20,914 nt of DNA from Candidatus Hydrogenedentota bacterium. GTDB lineage: Bacteria; Hydrogenedentota; Hydrogenedentia; Hydrogenedentales; SLHB01. The notes beneath the pieces are model-generated. The model was not told the origin of the DNA. It saw nothing but the letters and a program-made list of their open reading frames with translations, and did no database searches. Positions 12,923 to 20,914 of this stretch are shown here, piece by piece; the stretch's first letter is position 1; every line of letters starts with the position of its first letter. The position numbers were made by a program, and so were the translations under genes. The stretch lies in contig SLHB01000382.1 in NCBI GenBank assembly GCA_007136375.1, positions 1-20,914 on the forward strand, in the 5' to 3' direction.

Positions 12923-13861
12923 ATGATTCAGGCCGAGGGCCTGTGCAAGTACTACGGGCCAATTACCGCCATCGAGGATGTGAGCTTCGAAGTCGCCCAG
13001 GGAGAGATCATTGGGTTCTTGGGCCCCAACGGGGCCGGCAAGACCACCACGATGCGCATCCTGACCGGCTATTCCCCGGCGTCGCGCGGCGTGGCGCGCG
13101 TGGCCGGTTTCGACGTCGCCAAAGACCCCATCGAAGTGAAACGGCGGGTGGGCTACTTGCCGGAAAGCGTGCCTCTCTACACCGAGATGCTGGTGAAAGG
13201 GTTCCTGAAATACGTGGCGGAAGTCAAGGGCGTTGCCAGGCAGGCGCGGTCCAAGGAAGTGGAGCGCGTTATGGAGCGCTGCGGATTGAGCGGGATGGGT
13301 AACCGCATCATCCGCAATCTATCCAAGGGCTACCGCCAGCGGGTGGGATTGGCCCAGGCGCTTGTCGGAAATCCCCCGGTGCTTATCCTGGACGAGCCCA
13401 CCGTGGGCCTCGATCCGCGCCAGATCATCGAGATTCGCCACATGATCGGCGAGCTTGCCCAGGACCACACGGTGCTTCTTAGCACGCACATCCTGCCCGA
13501 GGTGTCCATGATCTGCCAGCGGGTCTTGATCATCCACAACGGCCGCCTCGTGGCCCAAGACACAATGGAGAATCTCGCGGGACCAAAGGCGGGCATGACG
13601 CATATTGAAGTGGACGCGCGGGGCCCCCGCGAGGAGGTCGAGAGGCTCTTGGCCAACCTAGAGGGCGTACGCAACGTTAAACTGGACGGAGCGGGGCCCT
13701 TCGTAGTGGAAGCCAAGACCGGCGCCGGCATTCAGGCGCGCATCGCACAAGCCCTCGTCAACGGAGGCTACGAACTGGAGAGCCTGAGAGAACGGGCCCG
13801 CACGCTGGAGGACGTTTTTGTGGAAGCCATCAGCAGCGATGAAGGAGCCGCCGCGTCATGA
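12923..13861 (+). CDS. ABC transporter ATP-binding protein, GldA-type
   Basis: The protein has 312 residues. The ATG at 12923 follows GAGGGAG at about 8 bases. It has Walker A GPNGAGKT (34-41), a Q-loop region near GYLPESVPLY, the ABC signature LSKGYRQRVGLAQ (133-145), Walker B VLILDEPT (Asp157, Glu158) and the switch histidine in LLSTHILPE. A C-terminal DUF4162-like extension (about 225-312) is common in export-type ATPases. The GVGLDPRQ variant and the LSKGYRQRVG signature match GldA and related gliding or export ATPases. It powers the permease encoded next, whose ATG overlaps this stop by 4 bases (ATGA). The transported substrate is unknown. Confidence 0.95.
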   Translation: MIQAEGLCKYYGPITAIEDVSFEVAQGEIIGFLGPNGAGKTTTMRILTGYSPASRGVARVAGFDVAKDPIEVKRRVGYLPESVPLYTEMLVKGFLKYVAEVKGVARQARSKEVERVMERCGLSGMGNRIIRNLSKGYRQRVGLAQALVGNPPVLILDEPTVGLDPRQIIEIRHMIGELAQDHTVLLSTHILPEVSMICQRVLIIHNGRLVAQDTMENLAGPKAGMTHIEVDARGPREEVERLLANLEGVRNVKLDGAGPFVVEAKTGAGIQARIAQALVNGGYELESLRERARTLEDVFVEAISSDEGAAAS

Positions 13862-14688
13862 GGTCCATTTGGGCGGTCTGCAAACGTGAGTTCGTCAGTT
13901 ACTTCACGACGCCCGTGGGGTACGTCATCATTAGCGTGTACGCGGCCATATCCGGCCTGTATTTCACGGGCAGCTTCATCATCTACGCCCGGATAACGCA
14001 GAACCCGTCGGCCTACGCCTATGACGGCATTCCCGAGCTTGAAGAATGGATGCTCAGCCCCTTCTTGGTGCTGTGCGGCCAACTCATCATGTTCATCGGG
14101 CCCCTGGTGACCATGCGGCTCCTGTCCGAGGAGCGGAACCGCGGCACCATGGAGCTGTTGCTCACCCATCCGCTCCGCGACCGGGAGATCATCTTCGGCA
14201 AGTACCTGGCGGCGCTGGGAACGCTGCTGGTGATGATGATTATCGTGGGTATTCACCTAACGATCATGGGCTCGTTTACGCCGGTTGAGCCCGCCGTACT
14301 CTTCTTCGGCCTGATCACGGTGTTCCTCATGGGCGCGGCGTTCTTCAGCCTGGGCTTGTTCATCTCCGCCGTGTCGAGCAATCAGGTGACGGCGGGCACG
14401 GCCACCTTCGGCGCCGCGCTCATCTCCTGGATCCTGGGCACCATGGGGCGCGACTTGCCCCAGGCCATCCCCACGCCGGAGGAATGGCCCGAAGGCGCGG
14501 TCCTGCTGGCCAGCTTCCTCTACGGCGTCATCCGCGAGATTATCGTCTCGCTGCCCCTGGACGCCCACGCCCAAGACCTGGCCCAGGGGATCATCTACCC
14601 CCACGATGTGGCCTACTACGTGCTCTTCGCCGCCTTCTTTTTGTTCTTGACCTTCCGCGCGTTCGAATCCCGGAAATGGAGGGCGTAA
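13858..14688 (+). CDS. ABC-2 type permease, GldF-like
   Basis: The protein has 276 residues with about six membrane segments. It starts SIWAVCKREFVSYFTTPVGYV, a typical entry for ABC-2/GldF permeases in which an amphipathic helix precedes the first membrane segment. The conserved coupling region LLSEERNRGTMELLLTHPLRDREIIFGKY (about 89-117) is diagnostic, with the E-x-x-x-G-T-x-E-L-L motif. Membrane segments then follow near 120-140, 145-165, 172-195, 215-235 and 250-268. It is translationally coupled to the ATPase (ATGA overlap) and lies 4 bases before the GldG-like gene. It would form the channel of the transporter. Bacteroidetes GldF supports gliding, but close relatives occur in many non-gliding bacteria, so motility should not be assumed. 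Confidence 0.93.
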   Translation: MRSIWAVCKREFVSYFTTPVGYVIISVYAAISGLYFTGSFIIYARITQNPSAYAYDGIPELEEWMLSPFLVLCGQLIMFIGPLVTMRLLSEERNRGTMELLLTHPLRDREIIFGKYLAALGTLLVMMIIVGIHLTIMGSFTPVEPAVLFFGLITVFLMGAAFFSLGLFISAVSSNQVTAGTATFGAALISWILGTMGRDLPQAIPTPEEWPEGAVLLASFLYGVIREIIVSLPLDAHAQDLAQGIIYPHDVAYYVLFAAFFLFLTFRAFESRKWRA

Positions 14689-14692
14689 CCCC

Positions 14693-16363
14693 ATGACTTT
14701 GGCCCGCAAACTGTGTGGCTTTGGCAGCATTATCCTCTTCGCCGTGGGCCTCAATGTGCTGATGGTCCAGGAGGAGTTCTTCTCCCGGCCCGTGATGATT
14801 CCCATCATCCTGGGCCTCGCCGGTGGCGTGGTCTGGCTGGTCCTGACCCTCGTGCGCGCCGCCCGAAGCACGGACAGCAACCAGACCCTCTACGGCCTCA
14901 ACAGCGTCGTCGGATCCGCCGTCTTTCTCGCGATCTGCATGACCGTCTACGCCTTCGCAAGCCACTGGGACCAGTTCTGGGACCTCACCCGCGAAGGCCG
15001 GCGCGAGCTTTCGCCCATTACGACCCAGGTCGTGCAAAACTTGACGGAAGACGTGGAGGTTCTGTGCTTCTTCACGGACACGGGCGACCGGTTGGCGAAT
15101 CTTGGGCGGGATCACGCCCAGCGCTTCCTCGCCCGCATCGGCCAACACAATGAAGACCACTTTCACGTCGAGTTTCTCGATCCCCAGGTAGATCAAGCCC
15201 GCCTCGCGGGCGTGGGGCTGGACCGCGTGTCGCCTCAGGGGACCATCGTGGTCCGCTCGGGCTCGCGCCATCGGGCCATCTCCCTGTCCGGAGCGAATCC
15301 CCAAATCGAGGAACGCGCCTTCACCAACGCCCTCGTCAACGTGGTTCGCGAGCGGGAGCCCAGGGTGTATTTCCTGACGGGACACGGCGAGCGGGACGTA
15401 TTCGACCGGGACCCGGAGTCGGGATTCAGCGCGGTCCGCGTGCTCCTTGAAAGCGAAGGCTACACCGTGGAGCAGCTCGAATTGGACCACGCGGATCCCC
15501 AAGTGCCGGCCAACGCGGACGTCCTCGTCATCAACGGCCCCCGCAGCGACCTGAATCCCCGCAGCATCACCGCGCTCCAGGCGTACGTCGAGCGGGGCGG
15601 CCGCATCATGATTATGCTCGATCCGTGGCGGCGCCACGACGCGGGGATGCTCCAAGTGGAGAATCTCCGGCCGTGGATCGAGGCGCAGTTCGGCGTGCGC
15701 ATGGACGACGGATTGCTCGTCTCCCAACAACACCAAACTCAACTAGTCCTAAGCAACGACAGCACCCTCTTCGGCGAGGAGCACGACGCCGAAGGGCGCT
15801 TCATGGGCAGCTTCAACTACCGCCATCCCATCACCCAAGGGTTTGCCCAGCAAATGGTCTTCGTGCTGGCGCGGCCCGTTACGCCCACGGAGAACCGGCC
15901 GGAAGGCGTCACCCGCACGGCCTTGCTCCGGTCCACGCCTGACTTCTGGCAAGAGTTGGACCTGGATTTCCTCTTCGAGACCGGCCAAGCCCAGCGCTCG
16001 GACGACGAGCCGCAAGGACCGCTGCCCCTCGCCATGGCGGCGACCCGGCAAACGGACGTGCCTGCCGGCGACACGGGAGAAACCCGGGACGCGCGCCTCG
16101 TCGCCGTGGGCGCGACGGAGTTCGCCTCCAACGCCATGCTGCCCCATCTCGCGAGCCACCAGAACTTTCTGTTGAACACGATGGCCTGGCTCACCGAGAG
16201 CGAGGAACTCATCGCCATACGGCCTTCCGAAGGACGGACGGATCCCATATTCTTGACCGACGGCCAAGAGCAGTTTATCGCCTGGATGGCCACGCTCGGC
16301 GTGTTGCAGCTTTGTCTGGTGAGCGGTCTGGCCGTGTACGCCGCGCGGAGGAAGTATCAATGA
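14693..16363 (+). CDS. GldG-like ABC auxiliary protein
   Basis: The protein has 556 residues. The ATG at 14693 follows GGAGGGCG. Membrane segments lie near 8-25 and 35-52, with a third at about 70-88, followed by REGRRELSPITTQVVQNL, the entry to the GldG/ABC_transp_aux domain. The extracytoplasmic part (about 100-520) has TGHGERDVF and PRSDLNPRSITALQAYVERGGRIMIMLDP, a Rossmann-like, GATase-type fold found in this family. A final membrane segment (about 528-548) ends in a basic tail, AARRKYQ. In the GldA/F/G system this protein is the membrane-bound partner; its role is not established. Its stop overlaps the next start (ATGA). Confidence 0.9.
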   Translation: MTLARKLCGFGSIILFAVGLNVLMVQEEFFSRPVMIPIILGLAGGVVWLVLTLVRAARSTDSNQTLYGLNSVVGSAVFLAICMTVYAFASHWDQFWDLTREGRRELSPITTQVVQNLTEDVEVLCFFTDTGDRLANLGRDHAQRFLARIGQHNEDHFHVEFLDPQVDQARLAGVGLDRVSPQGTIVVRSGSRHRAISLSGANPQIEERAFTNALVNVVREREPRVYFLTGHGERDVFDRDPESGFSAVRVLLESEGYTVEQLELDHADPQVPANADVLVINGPRSDLNPRSITALQAYVERGGRIMIMLDPWRRHDAGMLQVENLRPWIEAQFGVRMDDGLLVSQQHQTQLVLSNDSTLFGEEHDAEGRFMGSFNYRHPITQGFAQQMVFVLARPVTPTENRPEGVTRTALLRSTPDFWQELDLDFLFETGQAQRSDDEPQGPLPLAMAATRQTDVPAGDTGETRDARLVAVGATEFASNAMLPHLASHQNFLLNTMAWLTESEELIAIRPSEGRTDPIFLTDGQEQFIAWMATLGVLQLCLVSGLAVYAARRKYQ

Positions 16364-18147
16364 GCTTGCGCAGCACCATCCTGCTTTTGGCGGCCCTCGC
16401 CGTTCTCGCCGGCGGATACTTCCTCATGCTCCACACCGAGCAACAAACCGAAGTGCGGGACCGGGAGGCCCGGCGCGTGGCGCCTTACGCGCAAGAGGAT
16501 CTCGTCCGGATTACCGTGACCAAGGCCGGGGAGCCGCCCGTCACCGCGCGCCGCGTGGACGACGTCCGCTGGGCCATCGAAGAGCCCCACGAAGTAGACG
16601 CGAGCCACCCCGTGTGGAACCGCATCGCCCGGGCCATCGCCGAAATGACCAACGACCGCACCGTGGCCATGACCGCCGAGGATCCGGAAGCCTACGGTCT
16701 TCACCGCCCTCCCGTCCGCTTCGAAGCGGAAACCCGGGACGGCGAGGCGGTCAGCGTCGCCTTCGGAACGATGGAGCCGACCCAAACAAGACGCTATGCC
16801 CAGGACGAGTCGGGCGCGGTGTTCATCACGGGAGACGACACCTACCGGGAGCTTGACCGCGCCTTCATCGACTTGCGGGACCGTTTCATCGCGGAAGCGC
16901 CGGACTCGCCGGTGACGCGCCTCGAATTCTCGCGCATCCGGCCCCGGGAAACGCCGCCCATCATCGTGGACAAGATGGACGAGGAACATTGGCGCATCAC
17001 CTCCCCCATCGACACTTTGGCGCACCAGGAATCCGTGACGCGCCTGGTCAACGAAATCCAGTACGCCGTGGCGGACCGGTTCATCGACGATCCGGAGGAT
17101 CTGTCCGACTATGGCCTTGATCCCGCGGGCGCCAAAGTGGTGCTCCACCGGGAGGACGAAACCAGCCAGGCCCTCTACTTCGGCTCCTACAGCCTCGACG
17201 GCGGCGAAGGCGGCATTTACGTGCAGCGCGAAGGCAAGCCCTGGGTGGCGGTGGTGGACGCCAGTATCATCACCTTCTTGCCCGAGTCGCCCGACGCAAT
17301 CCGGCAGCGCGAGCTCATTACACGGAGCAGTGTCCGGGAGTTGGAGCGAGTGGCCTACAACCGGCAGGAGGAGTCGATTCTCCTGGAGAACGACCCCAAC
17401 GCGGGCTGGCGGGTGGCCGAACCCGCCGTGGCGCAAAGCGACCAAGCCGCCATCTCCCGGTTTGTCAGCGCCTTGCGGATGCTGGAGGGGGGCCGGCACG
17501 TGAACGAAGACGCGCCCGGCGTGTCGATGGAGGATCCGGAGATCACCGTTGATCTCCATTACGCGGACCTCGACGAACCCGACCGCATCGCCCTTGGACG
17601 CGTGCATCTGCCGGAGAGCGAGGACCAGGAGACCTACTACGCCACGCAGGACACCGGCGCCGCGTTTCAAATCAGCCCCGAGGCCGTGGCCGTCCTTCGC
17701 ATGACGCTGTTCGACTTCCAGAGCAAGCGGCTGCTCCGCTTCCAGCCCGGCGACGCGGAACGGATCGTCATGACCTTCGAGGGCGAGGATTACGCCTTCC
17801 CCCTGCGCGACAACCTTTGGCGCGTGGAAACGCCGGCGGACCACGCATGGGACACGCAGAGCGACGCGATGGCCCTCGTGGAGACGCTGTCGGAAACCCG
17901 CGCTGTCGCCCGGACGGCCGCGAGCATTCCCGCCGACGTCGGCGTATATGGCCTCGACACGCCTATCCTCGAAGTCACGGTGCAAGCGGACGGCGAAACC
18001 CTGGGGCCGCTCCGGGTGGGATCGCCCGCCGAGGACAACAGCATCCACCGCTACGCCATCGTGGAAGGGCGGGACGAAGTCCTGCGGGTTCACCAAGATC
18101 TCATCACGGAGATCCGCGAGATCCTTCTGGGCGTGGCGCCGCTCTAG
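16360..18147 (+). CDS. DUF4340 protein with four apparent tandem units
   Basis: The protein has 595 residues. I chose the ATG at 16360 because it overlaps the previous stop, follows GGAGGAAG, and gives an N-terminal membrane anchor (SLRSTILLLAALAVLAGGYFLML, 2-24). The rest is extracytoplasmic and reads as four units of about 130-150 residues: about 42-180, 184-322, 326-456 and 460-592. Each begins with a strand like ITVTK or LEFSRI and continues with W-R/A-I/V followed by a helical region. Three then have a Y/D-GLD or YGLH-type turn (EAYGLHRP, SDYGLDPA, GVYGLDTP); the third unit lacks this turn. DUF4340 genes regularly follow GldG-like genes. Function is unknown; it may bind substrate or scaffold the transporter. 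Confidence 0.9.
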   Translation: MSLRSTILLLAALAVLAGGYFLMLHTEQQTEVRDREARRVAPYAQEDLVRITVTKAGEPPVTARRVDDVRWAIEEPHEVDASHPVWNRIARAIAEMTNDRTVAMTAEDPEAYGLHRPPVRFEAETRDGEAVSVAFGTMEPTQTRRYAQDESGAVFITGDDTYRELDRAFIDLRDRFIAEAPDSPVTRLEFSRIRPRETPPIIVDKMDEEHWRITSPIDTLAHQESVTRLVNEIQYAVADRFIDDPEDLSDYGLDPAGAKVVLHREDETSQALYFGSYSLDGGEGGIYVQREGKPWVAVVDASIITFLPESPDAIRQRELITRSSVRELERVAYNRQEESILLENDPNAGWRVAEPAVAQSDQAAISRFVSALRMLEGGRHVNEDAPGVSMEDPEITVDLHYADLDEPDRIALGRVHLPESEDQETYYATQDTGAAFQISPEAVAVLRMTLFDFQSKRLLRFQPGDAERIVMTFEGEDYAFPLRDNLWRVETPADHAWDTQSDAMALVETLSETRAVARTAASIPADVGVYGLDTPILEVTVQADGETLGPLRVGSPAEDNSIHRYAIVEGRDEVLRVHQDLITEIREILLGVAPL

Positions 18148-18168
18148 GCGGTTGCCGGAACGGGCGTC

Positions 18169-19269
18169 TCAGGCGTCCGTCTCTCCGTCCTGAAGACCCG
18201 GCGGGAACGGAGCGGGCGCGCCGCACGCGGTCTTTATCGCGGCGCAAACGCCTTCGGATGAAGCGATCTCGAAGGCCCGCATGACTTCCAAGACGTGCAG
18301 CGCCATCTCACCATTGGCGCGGTGGGGCCGGCCGGAGCGCATCGCGGCGGCCATGTCGGCGACGCCGATGCCCCGGCTGTTGTCTGCGTGCCCAAAGGCG
18401 AGGGGGACATCTTCCCAAGCGCCGTGATCGCGCCGCCACACCCTGACAGGCCCGCCGAAGGTGTTGGGGTCCGGGAGGCTGAGGGATCCTTCAGTCCCGT
18501 GGATCTCCAGGCGCGGCAGGTTGTGGGCCCAGACGTCAAAGCTGGTTATGATGGTTCCCACCGCCCCGTTGGCGAACTCCATCACCCCGGCGTAGTGGGT
18601 GGGCGTCTCCACGGGAATGACCGCGCCCCGCTTGGGCTCGCTGGTGACGACGCGCTCGGAAAAGGCCTTTCGCGTGGCGCCCGACACCCGCGCCACCGGT
18701 CCCAGCAGGCTAACCAACGCGGTGAGATAGTAGGGGCCCATGTCGAGCATGGGGCCGCCTCCTTCCGCGTAGTAAAACTCGGGATCCGGATGCCAGTGCT
18801 CGTGGCCGTGGCATTGCATGAAGGCGGTGGCCGAGACGGGCTCGCCGATCCAGCCGCTATCGATGACCTTCCGGCACGTCTGCAGCCCGCCGCCGAGGAA
18901 AGTGTCCGGGGCGCAGCCCACGCGCCGGTCCGCCCGCCGGGCAAGGTCCAGAAGGCGCTCCCCGTCCTCGACGGTCAACGCGAGGGGCTTCTCGTTGTAG
19001 ATCGCCTTGCCCGCGTCCAACGCGGCGGCGGCGATCTCGCCGTGAGCCTCCGGCGTGGTGAGGTTGATCACGATGGCGATGGCCGGATCCGCCAACAGGT
19101 CGTCCACCGTGACCGCCCGCGCCTGGCCATGGCGTTCCGCCATTGCCCGGGCCCGCTCATGGACGCGGTCGGCGCAAGCCACGATGTCGAAAGCTTGGAA
19201 CCGCTTGCTGTTTTCGAAGTAGATGCCGGAGATGTTGCCGCACCCGATGACGCCTGCGCGCGCCGCCAT
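18169..19269 (-). CDS. Gfo/Idh/MocA family oxidoreductase
   Basis: The protein has 366 residues. The ATG at 19269 starts directly at the Rossmann strand (ARAGVIGCGNISGIYFENSK), with AAGGA about 8 bases upstream; a longer frame to 19524 overlaps the ThuA gene and is not credible. It has the NAD(P) motif GxGxxS (9-14), EKP at 93-95 (catalytic lysine), and the family C-terminal beta-sheet domain (about 120-366) with GGGPMLDMGPYYLTALVSLLG and ETPTHYAGVMEFANGAVG. These enzymes oxidise or epimerise sugars and cyclitols. The exact substrate cannot be read from the sequence. The gene converges with the ABC operon, 21 bases from its stop, and is 40 bases after the ThuA gene, a frequent partner. Confidence 0.95.
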   Translation of the reverse strand: MAARAGVIGCGNISGIYFENSKRFQAFDIVACADRVHERARAMAERHGQARAVTVDDLLADPAIAIVINLTTPEAHGEIAAAALDAGKAIYNEKPLALTVEDGERLLDLARRADRRVGCAPDTFLGGGLQTCRKVIDSGWIGEPVSATAFMQCHGHEHWHPDPEFYYAEGGGPMLDMGPYYLTALVSLLGPVARVSGATRKAFSERVVTSEPKRGAVIPVETPTHYAGVMEFANGAVGTIITSFDVWAHNLPRLEIHGTEGSLSLPDPNTFGGPVRVWRRDHGAWEDVPLAFGHADNSRGIGVADMAAAMRSGRPHRANGEMALHVLEVMRAFEIASSEGVCAAIKTACGAPAPFPPGLQDGETDA

Positions 19270-19309
19270 GCCTATCCTTCCCTTGCGCCCGCGGAGAGCC
19301 GGACGTCCG

Positions 19310-19972
19310 CTATGCCGGTGAACTGTCCAAGCCGCTCGCCCAGAGCATGCCGCGCTGGATGATCTCCCGGACCTCGAAGACGTCAAACTCCCGCGCGCAA
19401 TGTCCCAGGCTGCTGTAGAAGACCCGCCCCTTGCCGTGCATCCGTTTCCACGCCACGGGCATGACCGTCCCTTCGATCCAGGGCGCGTGACGGCCGGAAA
19501 ACGCCGTCGTGGCGAGGACATCATTCGACGGATCGACGTGCATGTAGTACTGTTCGGAATGGACCCGAAAATCCGTCAGGCCCTTCATAATCGGGTCGCT
19601 GGGCTTCGCGATGGTCACGTCGTAGTCAATGAAGTCGCCGGGATGCGCCACCCATTGCCCGCCCGTCATCCACTGATACGCCACGTTGCTCCGGAAAGCG
19701 TCGCACATGCCGCCGTGCCAGCCCGCCAGCCCGGTCCCCTCTTCCACCGCCGCCGTGAGCCCCTGTTCCTGCTCCGGCGACAACGCTCCCATGGTCCAGC
19801 AAGGCACAATGAGCCGAACTTCCCGCAGGCGTTCGAGATCGGCAAATGCGTCCAACGAGTTTTCAAGCGTGACGCGCATCCGCTGGGCTTCAAGGTACGG
19901 CGCTAGACGTTCGCAGCAAGCCTTCGGCTCGTGGCCTTCCCAGCCGCCCCAAACCATCAACGCGGAGCGCAT
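19310..19972 (-). CDS. ThuA domain protein
   Basis: The protein has 220 residues and starts at ATG 19972, with AGGGGG upstream. It opens with SALMVWGGWEGHEPKAC and includes GLAGWHGGMCDAF (about 102-114), PIMKGLTDFRVHSEQYYMHVDP and KGRVFYSSLGH, all typical of the ThuA/trehalose-utilisation fold, a class I glutamine amidotransferase-like Rossmann domain. ThuA proteins accompany sugar dehydrogenases in catabolic clusters; in rhizobia ThuA works with ThuB in 3-keto sugar metabolism. It lacks a signal peptide and is probably cytoplasmic. It shares a transcript with the MocA-type oxidoreductase downstream, which fits a shared sugar pathway. The substrate is unknown. Confidence 0.9.
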   Translation of the reverse strand: MRSALMVWGGWEGHEPKACCERLAPYLEAQRMRVTLENSLDAFADLERLREVRLIVPCWTMGALSPEQEQGLTAAVEEGTGLAGWHGGMCDAFRSNVAYQWMTGGQWVAHPGDFIDYDVTIAKPSDPIMKGLTDFRVHSEQYYMHVDPSNDVLATTAFSGRHAPWIEGTVMPVAWKRMHGKGRVFYSSLGHCAREFDVFEVREIIQRGMLWASGLDSSPA

Positions 19973-20024
19973 CGGCCCGCCCCCTTTCCCTCCGGAACGC
20001 GCGGTCCCCGGACGCGGAGCCGCG

Positions 20025-20597
20025 TCAAGGCTCGGCCCAATAGACGAAGGCCGGCGGGAGGTTCTTCCAGACCATGGGCGTCGTCCCCACCTTCGAGAAC
20101 GTTTTGTTGAGCTTCGCGCGAAAACGGCGCCCCCCCGGAAGGTACGGGCTCAACAGATAGGTGTATGTGACGAACCGGCCGCCGGGCTTGAGGACATCCA
20201 TGGCCGCGGCCAGAAGACGGTCCTGCAAGTCCTCCGGGAAGCCGGCCCAAGGCAGGCCGGAGACGATGGCGTCGCACTTCTCGGCGCCGGCCTCTTGGAG
20301 ATACCGGGCTGTGTCCTCGGCCGAACCATCTATGACGGCCACATCGGGAAAGTGTTCCCGCATGATTTTCACGAAATCCTCCTGGATTTCGATGGTGATG
20401 AACGTGCTTTTCGGCGCCTTTTCGAGGACTTTCCGGGTCATTACGCCCGTTCCGGGCCCCCACTCGACGATCACGCCGTCCTCCGGAAGGTTGGCCGCGT
20501 CGGTCACCATCTCCGCGAGACCCGTGGAGCTGGCCGCCATCGCGCCCACATTCACCGGGGCCGCGAGGAATTCCTTAAAGAACTTGATAGCGTGCAA
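20025..20597 (-). CDS. SAM-dependent methyltransferase, PmtA-like
   Basis: The protein has 190 residues. The start is TTG at 20597: GGGAGGAG lies about 6 bases upstream and an in-frame TGA sits only three bases before it, so no longer start is possible. It has VGAMAASSTGLAEMV, motif I VEWGPGTGVMTRKVL (about 44-58), IEIQEDFV (motif II), DAIVSGLPWAGFP (motif IV region) and KPGGRFVTYTY. This layout, notably AxSS before motif I and SGLPW, matches the PmtA type of phosphatidylethanolamine N-methyltransferases and their rRNA-dimethylase-like relatives. A role in phospholipid methylation (towards phosphatidylcholine) is likely but not proven. A strong promoter lies 160 bases upstream. ThuA begins 52 bases after its stop. 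Confidence 0.88.
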   Translation of the reverse strand: MHAIKFFKEFLAAPVNVGAMAASSTGLAEMVTDAANLPEDGVIVEWGPGTGVMTRKVLEKAPKSTFITIEIQEDFVKIMREHFPDVAVIDGSAEDTARYLQEAGAEKCDAIVSGLPWAGFPEDLQDRLLAAAMDVLKPGGRFVTYTYLLSPYLPGGRRFRAKLNKTFSKVGTTPMVWKNLPPAFVYWAEP

Positions 20598-20600
20598 GGG

Positions 20601-20657
20601 TCACTCCTCCCAAGATGACGCGGCGGCGGCCGGAGGATCGGCGGCCGCGAAGCACAC
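20601..20657 (-). CDS. Possible 18-residue leader peptide
   Basis: A GTG at 20657, with GGAGGGGG at about 3-5 bases, opens a frame of 18 codons ending in TGA at 20603-20601, three bases before the methyltransferase TTG and in the same frame. The GGAGGAG that serves the methyltransferase falls inside its last codons. This would allow translational coupling, but a short frame like this can occur by chance. Confidence 0.2.
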   Translation of the reverse strand: MCFAAADPPAAAASSWEE

Positions 20658-20759
20658 ACGTCCCCCTCCAAAGGCTCTCGGGTGAGGACGCGCCTTCCCC
20701 TCTGGCGCGTGAAAACGGCGATCCGCCCCGGGCAAGCCGCACTGGAAACTGAGTGCGTG

Positions 20760-20788
20760 ATGATAACCCACGGAGCGCTCGCTATCAA
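20760..20788 (-). promoter_or_regulatory. Near-consensus sigma70 promoter for the methyltransferase-ThuA-MocA genes
   Basis: TTGATA (20788-20783) and TATCAT (20765-20760) lie 17 bases apart on the minus strand, each matching five of six consensus bases. Transcription would start near 20752, giving a leader of about 155 bases before the TTG at 20597. The rest of 20598-20914 shows no other gene; frames there look like GC-rich noise. Confidence 0.7.
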
Positions 20789-20914
20789 GACTGCCACGCC
20801 GGATCGCGCCGAAAACGGCCCGCGGAGACCCGTTTTGACGCCCTGGTCGTCGCGTAACCGGCTTGCGGAACGTCAGCCCCGCCGACGATGGCGCGATAGG
20901 GCTTAACGGAACAA

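Noticed and set aside
12694..13302. A 202-codon plus frame overlapping the spacer and the ABC ATPase start
   Set aside because: It runs out of frame through the ATPase coding region and has no ribosome site or domain.
16357..18096. A 579-codon minus-strand frame opposite the DUF4340 gene
   Set aside because: Composition is His/Arg/Gly/Val-rich without motifs; the plus strand has a membrane anchor, ribosome site and family repeats.
13858..18147. A gliding motility locus
   Set aside because: Only gldA/F/G-like genes are present; these occur in many non-gliding bacteria and no other gliding gene is seen.
18295..19362. A 355-codon plus-strand frame opposite the MocA gene
   Set aside because: The minus strand carries the complete Gfo/Idh/MocA motifs, so this is a shadow.
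20890..20914. A third copy of the AACGGA hairpin at the right edge
   Set aside because: AACGGAACA is present but the window ends before any opposing arm, so it cannot be judged.

Overview
The window comes from a GC-rich bacterial chromosome with a Gram-negative envelope. Evidence for that envelope is a YidC with a large periplasmic domain, lipobox proteins and several exported enzymes. The exported beta-helix protein, ThuA and Gfo/Idh/MocA proteins and a GldA/F/G-type ABC cluster suggest an uncultured Planctomycetes/Lentisphaerae/Hydrogenedentes-like lineage. That placement is a guess from gene content; no marker here settles it.

Layout. (1) 1-1437, minus: a DUF58 protein cut by the window edge, preceded by a small membrane-anchored envelope protein. 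(2) 1808-4127: a lipoprotein with STN/secretin-N-like modules (+) converges with an exported parallel beta-helix protein (-), 4 bases apart. (3) 4352-10406, plus: a housekeeping block dut - rpmH - rnpA - yidD - yidC - jag - mnmE, the conserved rpmH-to-mnmE order often found near the replication origin, but with dut where dnaA often sits. A good sigma70-like promoter lies before rpmH. rnpA has no usable start codon between the end of rpmH and its conserved domain, while its frame stays open right through rpmH. (4) 10407-11752: a hairpin-rich spacer and an exported ChbG/YdjC-like deacetylase ending in a strong terminator. (5) 11753-12922: a gene-poor 1.2 kb with two small minus-strand genes, one a probable 31-residue membrane protein and the other an orphan zinc-binding domain normally found as a tail on histidine kinases and response regulators. 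(6) 12923-18147, plus: a tightly coupled ABC operon (ATPase, permease, GldG-like auxiliary protein, and a protein that appears to hold four DUF4340 units). (7) 18169-20597, minus: a PmtA-like methyltransferase starting at TTG, a ThuA protein and a Gfo/Idh/MocA oxidoreductase, downstream of a near-consensus promoter at 20760-20788.

How the genes work together. Block 3 joins ribosome and RNase P synthesis (L34, RnpA) with membrane protein insertion (YidD, YidC), RNA binding (Jag/KhpB) and tRNA modification (MnmE). Block 6 is a membrane machine: GldA-type ATPase plus permease with two membrane-tethered extracytoplasmic partners, substrate unknown. ThuA and MocA are probably for sugar catabolism.

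I found no mobile element, CRISPR array, tRNA or rRNA, and no defence system. The least ordinary observations are the rnpA/rpmH arrangement, a pair of related hairpins flanking the deacetylase gene, and the orphan SHG-type zinc domain.
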